Position numbers and translations under genes: made by a program. This document shows positions 26,951 through 34,799 of a DNA stretch of 64,000 nt, in pieces; the first letter of the stretch is position 1; each line of letters opens with the position of its first letter. This stretch comes from Chloroflexota bacterium (GTDB taxonomy: Bacteria; Chloroflexota; Anaerolineae; Aggregatilineales; Phototrophicaceae). The DNA is taken from contig WTGF01000122.1 of the NCBI GenBank assembly GCA_011525385.1, positions 62,001 to 126,000 on the forward strand, given 5' to 3'. The notes beneath the pieces were generated by a model, which was given only the letters and a program-made list of their open reading frames with translations, had not been told where the DNA came from and ran no database searches.

Positions 26951-27143
26951 TATGTTTTGAGTCGAAAGCCTCGGCGCGCTCTCGTGTCAGCTAGCGTCCT
27001 AGTTGGTTGCTCGCGAGGCTGACGCCCCGGCGTCGCATTGCATCGGGTAACGTCAGTTGGCGACGCTAGGCAACGTGGCGTCGATTGCCGTCTATTGTCA
27101 AACCTGTACGCCTTGGACCTTCAAACACAATCGGAGCAAGCCC

Positions 27144-27983
27144 ATGCACAGCCGGAAAGATTTTGCCGCCGCCGCTGAGGTCATCCGCAAACGTACGTCT
27201 CAGAAACCTACTGTCGGCCTGGTTTTGGGCTCTGGATTGGGTTCGCTGGCGGATACCTTGCTCGATCGCGTCGTGATTCCATATAAGTCCATCCCCGGTT
27301 GGCCGACCGCTACCGTATTTGGGCATCAAGGCAATTTAGTGATTGGCCGGCTCGCCGGGCAAACAGTTGCGGCTCAGCAAGGTCGCGCCCACTTCTACGA
27401 AGGCTACACCATGCGCGAGATTACCTTTCCGATCAGGGTTATGAAGGAGTTGGGCATAGGAACCCTGATCCTTACCAACGCTGCCGGGGGCATCAACCCA
27501 GCATATAAGGTCGGCGACGTCATGTTGATCGAAGATCACATTAATTTCCCCGGTATGGTAGGCGCCAATCCGCTAATGGGTCCCAATGACGAGTCGCTGG
27601 GCGAACGCTTTGTCGGCTTGGCGCAAGCTTATGATCGCGAGTTGAGAAAACTCGCGATCGAGGTAGCGCGGGAACATGCCATCTCCTTGCATAGCGGTGT
27701 CTATTGCGCGCTGTCGGGTCCTTCCTTCGAGACTCCGGCGGAAATCCGCATGCTTAGAATGCTAGGCGCCGATACGGTCGGCATGTCGACGGCGCACGAA
27801 GTCCTGGCGGCGCGCCACGCCGGCATGCGGGTTATGGCCTGTTCCGGTGTAACCAATGTCGCAATTGACACTGTCGATAGTGAATTCGAAACCAACCATG
27901 AGGAGGTCCTGGAAGCGGGGGAGGTAATCGTCCCGCGCTTGACCACAATCCTGCAGGGTGTTCTCAAGCGTTTTCCAACATGA
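27144..27983 (+). CDS. purine nucleoside phosphorylase (class I, 6-oxopurine type)
   Basis: 279-residue trimeric-type PNP cleaving inosine or guanosine with phosphate to base plus ribose-1-phosphate. Signatures include GLVLGSGLGSLAD (phosphate), FGHQGNLVIG, GRAHFYEGYTM, LTNAAGGINP, YCALSGPSFETPAEIRML, GMSTAHEV and CSGVTNVA. The Asn of the last motif is the one that specifies 6-oxopurines in class I enzymes. The ATG at 27144 has GGAG eight bases upstream; the longer open frame to 27057 lacks a ribosome-binding site. It is separated from the purine island only by the channel gene and could supply hypoxanthine and guanine to it. Its stop overlaps the next start by 4 bases. Confidence 0.95.
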   Translation: MHSRKDFAAAAEVIRKRTSQKPTVGLVLGSGLGSLADTLLDRVVIPYKSIPGWPTATVFGHQGNLVIGRLAGQTVAAQQGRAHFYEGYTMREITFPIRVMKELGIGTLILTNAAGGINPAYKVGDVMLIEDHINFPGMVGANPLMGPNDESLGERFVGLAQAYDRELRKLAIEVAREHAISLHSGVYCALSGPSFETPAEIRMLRMLGADTVGMSTAHEVLAARHAGMRVMACSGVTNVAIDTVDSEFETNHEEVLEAGEVIVPRLTTILQGVLKRFPT

Positions 27984-28771
27984 CAACAATAGTTGCCTTT
28001 ATTGATCAGGTGGCGGTGGGCATTTATTTTCTGATTGCCGCGGGCATTCTCTTTGCGCTGCGGCGTTACTTTGTCTGGGGCGATGAGTACCGCTCTTCAT
28101 ATTTTGAACTGGAACGCGATCTCTCGCGCTATCGGCAGACGAATGCGATAACCGCAGTCATCGTTTTGCTGGAACTCGCGCTTATTGTCGCCGGCATCGA
28201 ATTGATCGTTGTGCCGGAATTGTGGCGAGATCGTCAGATCCAGGAATTGGTGGCGGCTGCGCGGGTAGACGATGGCGTATTTGAAACGCCATTGCCCCCG
28301 ACGCCCTCGGGCAATCTGGGAATTGACCCAGTAGCCTTGCCGCGAGCGGAGGACTTCACGGGCAGGATTCAACCGACGCCGATTCCGACTGCGACGCCTG
28401 TGGGAACGCTGATACCGGCGGCTCCGCCAATAGGCTGCGACAGCCCCGAGGCGCAATTGATCATACCCGGGAACGGCATGCGGGTTTTTCAGCCGATTCC
28501 GGTGGTGGGCACGGCATTCACCGATCAGTTCGCTTTTGGCTCGATTGAGATCATGGGACCCAGCACTTTTGGAAACTTCCAGGTCATAGAAGATCAAAAC
28601 ACGGAAGTGCGCGAAGCGGCTGAGTTTAGTCAATTCGTTCCCGCCGCCTACGAACCCGGCGAATATCAGTTCCGTCTAATGGTCTTCGATGTCACCAAGA
28701 CCTTGCGGGCCAGTTGTCTCGTACACATCTACATATCGGAACCGCTGCCCACGGTTACACCGCCAAGATAA
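27980..28771 (+). CDS. two-TM membrane protein with Pro/Thr linker and extracytoplasmic domain
   Basis: 263-residue protein of unknown function. Hydrophobic helices at about 10-30 (AVGIYFLIAAGILFAL) and 52-74 (ITAVIVLLELALIVAGIELI) are followed by a Pro/Thr-rich stretch (about 107-150, TPIPTATPVGT). A C-terminal domain (about 155-255) has the look of a beta-sandwich (LIIPGNGMRVFQPIPVVGTA ... YEPGEYQFRLMVFDV). The start overlaps the PNP stop by 4 bases, so the two are translationally coupled. Pro/Thr linkers of this type are common in Chloroflexota surface proteins. No enzymatic motif is visible. Confidence 0.75.
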   Translation: MTTIVAFIDQVAVGIYFLIAAGILFALRRYFVWGDEYRSSYFELERDLSRYRQTNAITAVIVLLELALIVAGIELIVVPELWRDRQIQELVAAARVDDGVFETPLPPTPSGNLGIDPVALPRAEDFTGRIQPTPIPTATPVGTLIPAAPPIGCDSPEAQLIIPGNGMRVFQPIPVVGTAFTDQFAFGSIEIMGPSTFGNFQVIEDQNTEVREAAEFSQFVPAAYEPGEYQFRLMVFDVTKTLRASCLVHIYISEPLPTVTPPR

Positions 28772-28890
28772 GGGACGCCAATGCTGAGGTCTTGGCCTGC
28801 AAAATCTCAATAGAATCTGCCGTCTCTTTCTTCGGAGCAGGTCTTAATGAGATGCTTGTATCCGTAAGAAGCCTTGCTTGGGGCACAGGC

Positions 28891-30069
28891 TCAAGCGCGG
28901 AAATCCTTAATCCCGCGCTTGACGCGGCGCCGCAACCGTCGCGAGCGGGAACGCCACCTCGCCATCCGGTACTGCACCTTGCGACGTTGCCGGTTGAAAA
29001 CGGAACCGTGCTGCTCGCTCGGCTTGGGAATGCCCCACTGAATGATCATAGACGCCCAGGTCAAGCCGCCACCGAAGCCAACAAGCGCTATGTGGTCTTT
29101 ATCTTGAATGCGCTTCTGTTCGATGGCTTCACACAAGGCGATCGGAATGGACGCGGCCGACGTATTCCCGTAGTACTCGACATTGCTCATGAACTTGTTG
29201 ATATCGATACCAAGTTTGCGCGCTGCGGCTTGCAGAATGCGGAGATTGGCCTGGTGCGGGATCACGAGATCGATATCCTCGACGCCTATGCCGGCCATCT
29301 TGCTGGCTTGTTCTATGCTGTCGTTGACCACCCGCGTGGCGAAACGGAAGACTTCGCCACCCGCCATGGTCATCTTGTATAGCTTGTTGCCGTTGGCGCC
29401 CGCTCGCGATTCAGCCGCATCTATGCTGCCTACGCTGGGAATCGCCAACAGGTCGCTGCCAGCGCCATCGGATCGCAAGACGCTTGATTTCACGCCGCCT
29501 TCAATCTCGCTGGCCGCCAAAACAACAGCGCCGGCGCCGTCGCCAAAAAGGATACAAGTGCTGCGATCTTGCCAGTCCAGGATTCGGCTCATGGTTTCCG
29601 AACCGATCACAAGCGCCGTCTGAATGCTGCCCGCGCGGATCGAATCGGCGGCCATATTCATCGCATAAACAAAGCCGGAACAAGCAGCGCTCAAATCGAA
29701 AGCGCCGGCGTGATGCGCGTTCAGCCAATCCTGAACCAAGCTGGCGGAGCTGGGGAAAATATTCTCCGGCGTCGAGGTGGCGACGACGATGAGATCCAGG
29801 TCGATCGGCAAGATATCCGCCACTTCGAGCGCCTGTTGCGCCGCCTTGTAGGCAAGCGTAGCCGTGGATTCGCCTTCGCCGGCGATATAGCGCTCCTTGA
29901 TACCGGTCCGCGCATAAATCCACTCATCGCTGGTTTCTACGAAGGCCGAGATTTCTTCGTTTGTCATGACCTTGTCGGGAAGGGCCATACCCCAGCCGAC
30001 AACGTGTGCGAAGACCGGACCCGCGGGCGCGTCAACGGCCTGATTTTGAGTACTGCTAAGCGTTGCCAT
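28891..30069 (-). CDS. fabH: beta-ketoacyl-ACP synthase III
   Basis: Initiates fatty acid synthesis by condensing acyl-CoA with malonyl-ACP. The catalytic triad is visible: Cys in DLSAACSGFVYAM, His in VIPHQANLRIL, Asn in YYGNTSAASIP. The start TNEEISAFVETSDEWIYART is typical. The ATG at 30069 is chosen; a TTG at 30087 is an alternative, and both overlap the end of fabF. The protein is 392 residues, ~60 more than usual. The excess is an N-terminal stretch of ~20 and an unusual C-terminal tail of ~40 residues packed with Arg/Lys (WRSRSRRLRRRVKRGIKDF). Confidence 0.94.
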   Translation of the reverse strand: MATLSSTQNQAVDAPAGPVFAHVVGWGMALPDKVMTNEEISAFVETSDEWIYARTGIKERYIAGEGESTATLAYKAAQQALEVADILPIDLDLIVVATSTPENIFPSSASLVQDWLNAHHAGAFDLSAACSGFVYAMNMAADSIRAGSIQTALVIGSETMSRILDWQDRSTCILFGDGAGAVVLAASEIEGGVKSSVLRSDGAGSDLLAIPSVGSIDAAESRAGANGNKLYKMTMAGGEVFRFATRVVNDSIEQASKMAGIGVEDIDLVIPHQANLRILQAAARKLGIDINKFMSNVEYYGNTSAASIPIALCEAIEQKRIQDKDHIALVGFGGGLTWASMIIQWGIPKPSEQHGSVFNRQRRKVQYRMARWRSRSRRLRRRVKRGIKDFRA

Positions 30070-31309
30070 TTTCTCGATATTCGCCAAATATTAGCACGGC
30101 ATTGTGCCCGCCGAAGCCGAAGGCATTTGACATGACGTGGCCGACCTCGTGCGAGCAGCCCACGTTGGGTACGTAATTGAGATCGCAATCCGGGTCTGGC
30201 TCATGCAGATGAATGGTGGGAGGCAGGTAATTCCCACGGACGGCCATGATGCTGAACACCGCTTCGATTGCGGCGCCTCCACCCAGAAGATGTCCGGTCA
30301 TTGACTTGGTAGAACTGACCGGGATACCGTAAGCCGCTTCCCCAAGCGCCAACTTGATGGCATTGGTTTCGGCGGTGTCATTTAAGGGCGTGCTGGTGCC
30401 GTGAGCGTTGATGTAGTCAATGTCCTCAGCGCAGAGATCGGCATCTTTCAGCGCAATTTCGATGGCGCGCGCAGCGCCTTCGCCCGTTTCCATCGGAGCG
30501 GTGATGTGAAAAGCATCCGATGTATGGCCGTAACCGAGTAGTTCCGCGTAGATCGTAGCGCCTCGTTCCAGAGCGAAACTCAACTCCTCTAGGACCAACA
30601 TGCCGGCGCCTTCGCCAGGCACAAAGCCGTCTCGATTGCGATCAAAGGGCCGCGACGCGGTTTCGGGATCGTCATTTCGGCTGAGAGCGGTCATATTATT
30701 GAATCCGGCCACACAAAGCGGAACGATGGCCGCTTCCGCGGCGCCGGCCAACATGGCCTTGGCGCCGCCACGGCGGATGATGTGCATCGCTTCGCCGATG
30801 GCGTTGTTTCCCGAGGCGCAGGCGGTTACGATACAGTGATTGGGTCCGCGAAGGTTATAGGACATTGAAACGGCGCCCGAACAGGAGTCGCTTAGTATCT
30901 TGGGTATCGCCATCGGCTTGATGCCGCGGTGTCCTTTGGAGTCTATCGCCTGTTGCGCCTCTACAAAGGAATTGATGCCGCCGACGCCAGATCCCACGAC
31001 GCAGCCAACATCGTACATATTGTTCTTGTCGACCTTCAAACCGCTGTCTTCCATCGCTTGGCGACTTGCTTCCAAGGCGAACTGCGCGACCCGGTCAATG
31101 CGTCTCGCTTCTTTGCGTCCAAAAATGACGTTAGGGTCGAAATTCTTGACTTCCCCGGCAAGCTGATTCTGTGTCAAATTGCGGTCATATCGGGTGATAT
31201 AGTCAATACCGTTCACCCCGTTGGCAATGTTCTGCCAAGCCTCGCTGACATTGTTGCCGGTAGGGCAGACGATTCCCATGCCGGTGATGACGATGCGCGT
31301 TCTTTCCAA
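30056..31309 (-). CDS. fabF: beta-ketoacyl-ACP synthase II
   Basis: Elongating condensing enzyme of type II fatty acid synthesis, 417 residues. Cys is in VTACASGNNAIGEAM, the two His in NAHGTSTPLNDTAE and KSMTGHLLGGGAAIEA, and GFGGHNAVLIF closes the fold. The start is taken as TTG at 31309, preceded by GGAGGG at ideal distance and giving the normal N-terminus RTRIVITGMGIVCPTGNN. An upstream ATG at 31408 would add 33 atypical residues. It overlaps fabH, forming a minus-strand operon; no acpP or fabD is present here. Confidence 0.95.
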   Translation of the reverse strand: MERTRIVITGMGIVCPTGNNVSEAWQNIANGVNGIDYITRYDRNLTQNQLAGEVKNFDPNVIFGRKEARRIDRVAQFALEASRQAMEDSGLKVDKNNMYDVGCVVGSGVGGINSFVEAQQAIDSKGHRGIKPMAIPKILSDSCSGAVSMSYNLRGPNHCIVTACASGNNAIGEAMHIIRRGGAKAMLAGAAEAAIVPLCVAGFNNMTALSRNDDPETASRPFDRNRDGFVPGEGAGMLVLEELSFALERGATIYAELLGYGHTSDAFHITAPMETGEGAARAIEIALKDADLCAEDIDYINAHGTSTPLNDTAETNAIKLALGEAAYGIPVSSTKSMTGHLLGGGAAIEAVFSIMAVRGNYLPPTIHLHEPDPDCDLNYVPNVGCSHEVGHVMSNAFGFGGHNAVLIFGEYRENGNA

Positions 31310-31492
31310 GGAACCCTCCGACTGTCGCTCAAATGACCATATTACTCTTGGCTGTCTTATGTTGACTATGCGCAGTTGGCATGTATTCACCTGCATCGGC
31401 TCGGACATCGGAAGTCATTGCGGACACATAGTCCGCGGCCTGCGCCTTCAGCCTATACGCCTATAATAACACGGCGACCTGATTCGCGTCGC

Positions 31493-31521
31493 TTTACAGC
31501 CCTTTCTTCCGCTTCTATAAT
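31493..31521 (+). promoter_or_regulatory. strong sigma70-type promoter without an adjacent gene
   Basis: TTTACA (31493-31498), exactly 17 bases, TATAAT (31516-31521). The next + strand start codon is 288 bases downstream. The transcript would run through the hairpin at 31582-31601, so it may be a long leader of the SDR gene or a short RNA. Confidence 0.6.
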
Positions 31522-31542
31522 ACGTTTTTAGTAAGTACAAGC

Positions 31543-31636
31543 AAGTCATGCAGCATACGGTAGTTAATCTATGGCGATTGTGGGCGAGCCAAGGCTCGCC
31601 CCTACGGCCGATTATTATTTTGGCGTTGCATGACTT
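31543..31636. repeat. 94-bp MITE-like element with AAGTCATGCA termini
   Basis: Perfect 10-bp inverted ends AAGTCATGCA (31543-31552) and TGCATGACTT (31627-31636) enclose a GGGCGAGCC...GGCTCGCCC hairpin followed by CCTAC. The right end in reverse complement (AGTCATGCAACnCCAAAATA) recurs at 63872-63891, again followed by a GTAGGGGCGAC palindrome, showing it is an interspersed family. Confidence 0.65.
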
Positions 31637-31704
31637 TGTTGATCCTACTTTTCCGGCTGCGGTTGTTGGACGTCGATCAGGGGGCGTTTAGTACTTTTCA
31701 GTCT

Positions 31705-31796
31705 TGTTTATGTAAACCGCGACGCTCATGCGACAGGCGGGCTTACTCTCTTGCTTGAGCGCGGCCGACCTTTTCGCCGGTTACGCGCCGAGCGGT
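31705..31796 (-). repeat. start-codon-associated repeat, copy D (inverted)
   Basis: Minus-strand copy of the 104-bp element, from CCGCTCGGCGCGTAACCGGC to GCGGTTTACATAAACA, diverged in the middle. It lies 12 bases before the ATG of the SDR gene. Confidence 0.8.
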
Positions 31797-31808
31797 TCGT
31801 GAGTTCTT

Positions 31809-32768
31809 ATGATTTTGGTCACTGGAGCAACTGGCCTGATAGGCCGGCATCTGGTTCGGCGCTTGATGCAAGAAGGGCTGCCGACGCGTTGCCTGCTGCC
31901 GGAACGACAGTTGCGCCAATTGCCCTGGGACGAAGCTCATCCGCATGCGCCGGAACTGGTTAGTGGCAACATTCTGGAGGAAGAAGCGCTGTTTCGCGCG
32001 GTGACGGGATGCCATGTCGTGATCCATCTTTCCAGCGCGCAGTGGTGGGGCCGCCGTGGAGACTTAAACCAGATAGAAATCGACGGAACGCGAGTATTGG
32101 TTGCGGTCGCGCGCGCGGCGCGCGTTGGCCGAATCATTACCCTGAGCCATATCGGGGCGGCAAAAGCATCGGCCTACGCATTGCATCGCGCCAAGGGCGA
32201 GGTCGAAGATCTGCTGCGCGAGAGCGGCGTCGCCTATACAATCGTCCGCAGCGGACTCGTGTTTGCTCCCGATGATGCCTTTGTCAATCACATAGCAAGT
32301 ATGCTACGCGTCAATCCCTTGTTTTTCTTCATGCCCGGCTACGGCGAGGTAGTGCTGCACCCGATCTATATTGACGATCTGGTGGAAGCCCTATATCGTA
32401 GCTTGGATTTGGTGGATTTGGTCGACGCAACGGTGGAGATTGGCGGACCCGAGTATTTGAGCTTGCGAGATATGATCGCGACTGTGATGCGCGTTACCCG
32501 GATGCGACGGGCAATCGTTCCTGTGCCGCCTTATCTGCTGCGATGGATTACGGCGATCTACAGCCGGATATTGCCGCGCGCGCTGATGACAAATCAATGG
32601 TTGGATATCCTGGCCGCCAGCCGCACGGCGCCTCTTGGCGGCACCTTCAATCACTTCGGTTTCCATCCGCGCCGTTTCGAAGACACATTGTTAGGCTACT
32701 TGCCGCAGCGTCGCCACTTCATCGGCTTGCTTCGCGATACCTTCCGTCGCCGCTCGCGCCCAATATAG
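31809..32768 (+). CDS. NAD(P)-binding SDR protein (NmrA/complex-I-assembly-like)
   Basis: 319-residue atypical short-chain dehydrogenase. The N-terminal Rossmann motif is ILVTGATGLIGRHLVRRLMQ, followed by LSHIGAAKASAYALHRAKGE with the SDR-type Tyr/Lys region replaced by HRAKGEVEDLL, then YTIVRSGLVFAPDDAF. The lack of a clean YxxxK and this pattern resemble NmrA/NDUFA9-type NAD(P)-binding proteins that regulate or assemble rather than catalyse. It may bind cofactor, but the role is open. It is followed 18 bases later by the GNAT gene. Confidence 0.82.
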   Translation: MILVTGATGLIGRHLVRRLMQEGLPTRCLLPERQLRQLPWDEAHPHAPELVSGNILEEEALFRAVTGCHVVIHLSSAQWWGRRGDLNQIEIDGTRVLVAVARAARVGRIITLSHIGAAKASAYALHRAKGEVEDLLRESGVAYTIVRSGLVFAPDDAFVNHIASMLRVNPLFFFMPGYGEVVLHPIYIDDLVEALYRSLDLVDLVDATVEIGGPEYLSLRDMIATVMRVTRMRRAIVPVPPYLLRWITAIYSRILPRALMTNQWLDILAASRTAPLGGTFNHFGFHPRRFEDTLLGYLPQRRHFIGLLRDTFRRRSRPI

Positions 32769-32786
32769 CGGATACTTGACAAGACG

Positions 32787-33659
32787 ATGTCCAATATAGC
32801 GATCAAGCGCCTCTTGACAGCGCAGGAGTTTAACCAGGCGGTCGAACTGCAGAAGGTTTATTGGGGAAACGATGCCAGTAACCTGGTGCCGCGCCACATG
32901 CTGCATTCGCTTTGCCATCATGGCGGCCACTTACTAGGCGCTTGTGACGGGTCGCGATTGGTCGGCTTTGTTATGGGTTTCCTCGGCACAACTCTCGATG
33001 CGGAAGCGCCGGATGCGGATCGCACCGCGTCAAACCTGCTGATTATGTCTAAACGCATGCTCGTCTTGCCGGGTTACAGAGGGCGAAGTATTGGCCTTAA
33101 GCTGAAGATGGCTCAACGCGACATCGCGCTTAAGCAGGGGATTGACCTGGTAACCTGGACATTTGATCCGCTCCTGGCGGCAAATGCGCACTTGAACTTG
33201 AGAAAACTGGGCGCGATATCCCGCCAGTTCGCCGTCAATTATTTCGACTATTCCGATTCCGAAAGCTTGTCCGCAGATCGCTTGATCGTTCATTGGTGGG
33301 TGAACGGCGAGCGGGCGCGAGCCTGCGCTTCCGGTTGTACGAGCCGGCGGACGTTAAAGCAGTGTCTGGACGAGAATACCCCGATCGTAAATGTCATTGA
33401 GGAATCGGGTCCAGCGATAGCGCCGCGCGCCTGGTCGGAACTCTCTGATAGGGACAGCCTGCTGGTTGAGATTCCGTCAGATATTCGGCATCTAGATGAA
33501 CATATCCCGGAAGTCGCGCGCCGCTGGCGTACGCACATACGCGAACTTATGGGAAGGCTGATAGAATCGGGCTACGTTGTTTATGACTTTGTGAGCGCTG
33601 TTAAAGAACGGCAAAGGCGCGCGTATTATCTTCTGAGCCGGCGAGAATATCGGGCTTAA
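32787..33659 (+). CDS. GNAT-superfamily acetyltransferase-like protein
   Basis: 290-residue protein with a GNAT-like core: HHGGHLLGACDGSRLVGFVMG forms the central strands, and MLVLPGYRGRSIGLKLKMAQR carries the acetyl-CoA pyrophosphate loop (R-G-R-S-I-G). A C-terminal domain of ~130 residues is of unknown fold. It resembles the predicted GNAT group COG3375, whose substrates are unknown. The ATG follows the SDR stop by 18 bases, so the two are probably one transcript leading towards proC. Confidence 0.78.
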   Translation: MSNIAIKRLLTAQEFNQAVELQKVYWGNDASNLVPRHMLHSLCHHGGHLLGACDGSRLVGFVMGFLGTTLDAEAPDADRTASNLLIMSKRMLVLPGYRGRSIGLKLKMAQRDIALKQGIDLVTWTFDPLLAANAHLNLRKLGAISRQFAVNYFDYSDSESLSADRLIVHWWVNGERARACASGCTSRRTLKQCLDENTPIVNVIEESGPAIAPRAWSELSDRDSLLVEIPSDIRHLDEHIPEVARRWRTHIRELMGRLIESGYVVYDFVSAVKERQRRAYYLLSRREYRA

Positions 33660-33679
33660 CTGTCAAAAAAGGTGAGGAA

Positions 33680-34504
33680 ATGGCATTCAACGGAGAGACA
33701 ATATCGTTTATTGGCGCGGGCGTCATGGGTGAGGCAATGATCAAGGGCTTGCTGTATCAGCAATTGGTATCGCCCGAAAACATCATGGCAGCCGATCCGA
33801 ACCAATCGCGCCTTGACGAAATCTGCGATCTATATGGGATTCGCTGCACCACCGATAACCAGTTAGCCGCTCGCGAGGCCAACGTCCTGGTCCTGTCCGT
33901 AAAACCGCAGGTCATGGGTAAGGTTTTGCCGGAGTTAAGCGGACAGGTCGACGATGTTTCCTTGATCGTAAGCATTGTTGCCGGCGTTCCCTTGAAGACA
34001 ATCGCGGATAACTTGCTCAATGGCCGCGTCGTTCGTTCCATGCCCAATACGCCGGGTCAAATTGGCAAAGGCATCACCGTATGGACTGCCGCGCCCGATG
34101 TGGGACGGGAGCAGCATCGACAAACCGAACTGCTGTTAGGGGCCATGGGAGAGCAGATATTCGCGGGTGACGAGAGCTTCCTGGACATGGCGACGGCGCT
34201 CAGTGGATCGGGTCCCGCCTATGTTTTTATGTTTATGGAATCCTTGATTGATGCCGGGGTGCACATGGGATTCTCGCGCCGGGACGCCGAGCAACTGGTT
34301 ACGCAGACGCTGGCGGGTTCTGTGGAATTTGCGCGGCGATCCGGCCTGCATCCGGCGGAGTTACGCAATCAAGTGACCAGCCCGGGCGGGACCACCGCCG
34401 CGGCTCTGTACGAGATGGACAAGGGCGGGCTGCGTACGGTCCTCTCCAAAGGCGTTTGGGCCGCCTACCGGCGCTCTCAGGCTTTGGGCGCGAAAGATGA
34501 CTGA
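33680..34504 (+). CDS. proC: pyrroline-5-carboxylate reductase
   Basis: 274-residue enzyme for the last step of proline synthesis. ISFIGAGVMGEAMIKGLL is the NAD(P) site, VLSVKPQVM and VVRSMPNTPGQIGKG are core segments, and the C-terminal signature GSGPAYVFMFMESLIDAGVHMG plus QVTSPGGTTAAALYEMDKGG is complete. AAGGTGAGGAA upstream provides the ribosome-binding site. It is the last gene before the ATP synthase promoter. Confidence 0.96.
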   Translation: MAFNGETISFIGAGVMGEAMIKGLLYQQLVSPENIMAADPNQSRLDEICDLYGIRCTTDNQLAAREANVLVLSVKPQVMGKVLPELSGQVDDVSLIVSIVAGVPLKTIADNLLNGRVVRSMPNTPGQIGKGITVWTAAPDVGREQHRQTELLLGAMGEQIFAGDESFLDMATALSGSGPAYVFMFMESLIDAGVHMGFSRRDAEQLVTQTLAGSVEFARRSGLHPAELRNQVTSPGGTTAAALYEMDKGGLRTVLSKGVWAAYRRSQALGAKDD

Positions 34505-34620
34505 CTCTTTGCCCATAACCTGCGGGTCATTATCAGTTGCTGTGGGCCCGAGTGAGCTAGCAGCGGAAGCCTTGTTGATTCGGAGCCGACGGCCAAGTCC
34601 CCGGCTTGGGGGAAATCCAT

Positions 34621-34638
34621 TTGTGAAAATATGGACAA
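34621..34638 (+). promoter_or_regulatory. rex: Rex-box-like operator at the ATP synthase promoter
   Basis: TTGTGAA-AATA-TGGACAA, matching the Rex consensus TTGTGAA-N4-TTCACAA at 12 of 14 fixed positions. It overlaps the -35 hexamer TGGACA (34632-34637), a position where binding would block RNA polymerase. Rex itself is encoded at 40657-41292. Binding is inferred. Confidence 0.5.
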
Positions 34639-34660
34639 ATGCGAGTCCTTGGGTTACAAT
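34632..34660 (+). promoter_or_regulatory. promoter of atpAGDC
   Basis: TGGACA (34632-34637), 17 bases, TACAAT (34655-34660). The start of transcription would be near 34667, leaving a leader of about 130 bases before atpA. This is the only convincing promoter in the 295-base gap after proC, which otherwise holds a small CCCCGGCTTGGGGG hairpin near 34597. Confidence 0.65.
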
Positions 34661-34799
34661 ATCGGCATGTTGGCCCTTGTTTCCTCCCTACGCCGCAAGA
34701 ACGGAACGAACTCCGCGCCGGCCTTGCCTGTCTTTATTTCGTCGTTGGCGTCTGAGAGGATTGCAAGAGCATAGGACGAAGATCAAGGAGCCTCTTTGA

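Larger units (their letters stand above)
31310..31808. other. 500-base non-coding region between fabF and the SDR gene
   Basis: No supported gene. It contains a strong + strand promoter (31493-31521), a 94-bp element with inverted termini (31543-31636) that holds a GGGCGAGCC hairpin, and repeat copy D (31705-31796) reaching to 12 bases before the next ATG. A clear minus-strand promoter for fabF was not found. Confidence 0.7.

Noticed and set aside
26951..27143. Possible riboswitch in the GC-rich leader of the PNP gene
   Set aside because: Some local pairing (GCGAGGCTGACGCC region) is visible, but it fits no purine, PreQ1 or other riboswitch core that I know.
34497..34799. 100-codon open frame between proC and atpA
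   Set aside because: It contains the atp promoter and the Rex-like site, is low-complexity in Arg/Pro/Ser and matches nothing; treated as leader DNA.
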